Assembly (NCBI GenBank): GCA_027489105.1
Contig: JAIYAJ010000132.1
Span: forward strand, 1 to 15,402
Source: Zymomonas sp.
GTDB lineage: Bacteria; Pseudomonadota; Alphaproteobacteria; Sphingomonadales; Sphingomonadaceae
Reading direction: 5' to 3'
Length of the DNA stretch: 15,402 bases
Shown here in pieces: positions 14,885 to 15,402 of the stretch (position 1 is its first letter; every line of letters begins with the position of its first letter). The notes beneath the pieces are model-generated. The model saw nothing but the letters and a program-made list of their open reading frames with translations, was not told where the DNA came from and did not search any database. Position numbers and translations under genes: made by a program.

Positions 14885-15402
14885 TTAGGCTTTCGCGTCC
14901 CATAGGGGCTGCAGCAGAGCCGCCGGGTTCTTCAACACCTCGGGCCGCCGCGCTGCAGTCGCTTCGACGAAGGCCGGCGGCAGCGAGTCCGGGTTCGCAT
15001 TCTGACGACCGATGCCGGTGGCGGTCAGGTGCCCCGGGCGATCGCCCATCCCCATCCACGGCCGCCAGGAACAGACATTGGTGAAGCTCACCTCGCTGGT
15101 CACGCGGGTCGCGCCGGGTCGGATCAGGTCGTGCCGCTTGGCGTGGAAGGTGTTGCTTTCGGAATAGCGGAACGGCCTGGCGGCGCCGGGAAAGGTCATT
15201 GCGGTGCGCGAACGCTCGGTCACCCAGACATCGTCGCCGCGCACGTCGAACGGCAATATGTCGTGCTCCATCGACAGGCCGGGGATCTCGCGCGCGATGT
15301 GGAAGGACAGATCGCGTCCGAAGCGGATTTTCGATGGCGGCAGTCCGCCGGTCGGCACCTTGCAGTCCTGCCCGGTATAGGGGTTGCGCCACATATCGAG
15401 CG
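14885..15402 (-). CDS. DUF1838 family protein, second copy, cut by the window edge
   Basis: This is the C-terminal part of a DUF1838-like protein; the first ATG visible, at 15394, is internal. The frame stays open to the edge (LDMWRNPYTG), and WRNPYTG aligns with the middle of the complete copy at 184-1119 (EEWKNPITG, from residue 132 there), so well over 100 residues and any signal peptide lie outside. Shared landmarks include the Trp/Gly/Pro-rich SWRPWMGMGDRPGHLTATGIG, matching SWHPWLGMGSRPG in the first copy, and a Phe-rich strand segment between them. The two copies are diverged paralogues, not a recent duplication. TAA is at 14887-14885, 6 bases from the convergent MFS gene; no clear terminator lies between. 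Function unknown. Confidence 0.82.
   Translation of the reverse strand, partial: LDMWRNPYTGQDCKVPTGGLPPSKIRFGRDLSFHIAREIPGLSMEHDILPFDVRGDDVWVTERSRTAMTFPGAARPFRYSESNTFHAKRHDLIRPGATRVTSEVSFTNVCSWRPWMGMGDRPGHLTATGIGRQNANPDSLPPAFVEATAARRPEVLKNPAALLQPLWDAKA

Noticed and set aside
14879..14895. Possible terminator between the MFS gene and the second DUF1838 gene (GCCT-GTT-AGGC then TTT)
   Set aside because: The stem is only 4 bp with a short T-run and overlaps the DUF1838 coding end; too weak to call.

Overview
The window is high-GC DNA (roughly 60-65% by eye). It is packed with TonB-dependent receptors, major-facilitator transporters, secreted hydrolases and a Tat-exported DUF1838-type protein. 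This combination is typical of Sphingomonadales (Sphingomonas/Sphingobium/Novosphingobium-like Alphaproteobacteria). The assignment rests on gene content and protein style, not on a marker gene. No RNA gene, insertion sequence, CRISPR array or transcriptional regulator was seen.

Layout, left to right. (1) The last codons of a probable short-chain dehydrogenase (to 37). (2) A plus-strand group: a DUF1838-family Tat-signal protein (184-1119), TonB-dependent receptor A (1267-3789), an intrinsic terminator (3825-3854) and an exported type-B carboxylesterase (3879-5429). (3) A minus-strand operon converging on the esterase, in transcription order: GPH/MelB-type symporter (8668-7298), Gfo/Idh/MocA oxidoreductase (7305-6280) and an exported SUMF1/FGE-fold protein (6277-5426). 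(4) A 321-base divergent intergenic region (8669-8989) with several inverted repeats. (5) A second plus-strand group: TonB-dependent receptor B (8990-11572), a strong terminator (11601-11630), then a coupled operon of a degenerate alpha/beta hydrolase (11726-12574), an APH-type small-molecule kinase (12549-13565) and an MFS_1 transporter (13562-14878). (6) A second DUF1838 gene on the minus strand (from 14885), cut by the right edge.

The simplest reading is an uncharacterised nutrient-uptake and catabolic island. Two paralogous receptors would bring a bulky substrate or substrates across the outer membrane. The exported esterase, and possibly the DUF1838 and SUMF1-fold proteins, would act in the periplasm. 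Two inner-membrane transporters would move the products inward, where an NAD(P)-dependent dehydrogenase and a kinase act. Several functional types occur twice (receptor, MFS transporter, hydrolase, DUF1838), as if two related sub-clusters had been assembled side by side. The substrate cannot be read from the sequence; the carboxylesterase hints at an esterified compound.

The most unusual features are the alpha/beta hydrolase with histidine at its nucleophile elbow and no usual catalytic histidine, the paired DUF1838 genes of unknown function, the parallel receptor-terminator-hydrolase arrangement, and several enzymes whose canonical catalytic residues appear substituted.
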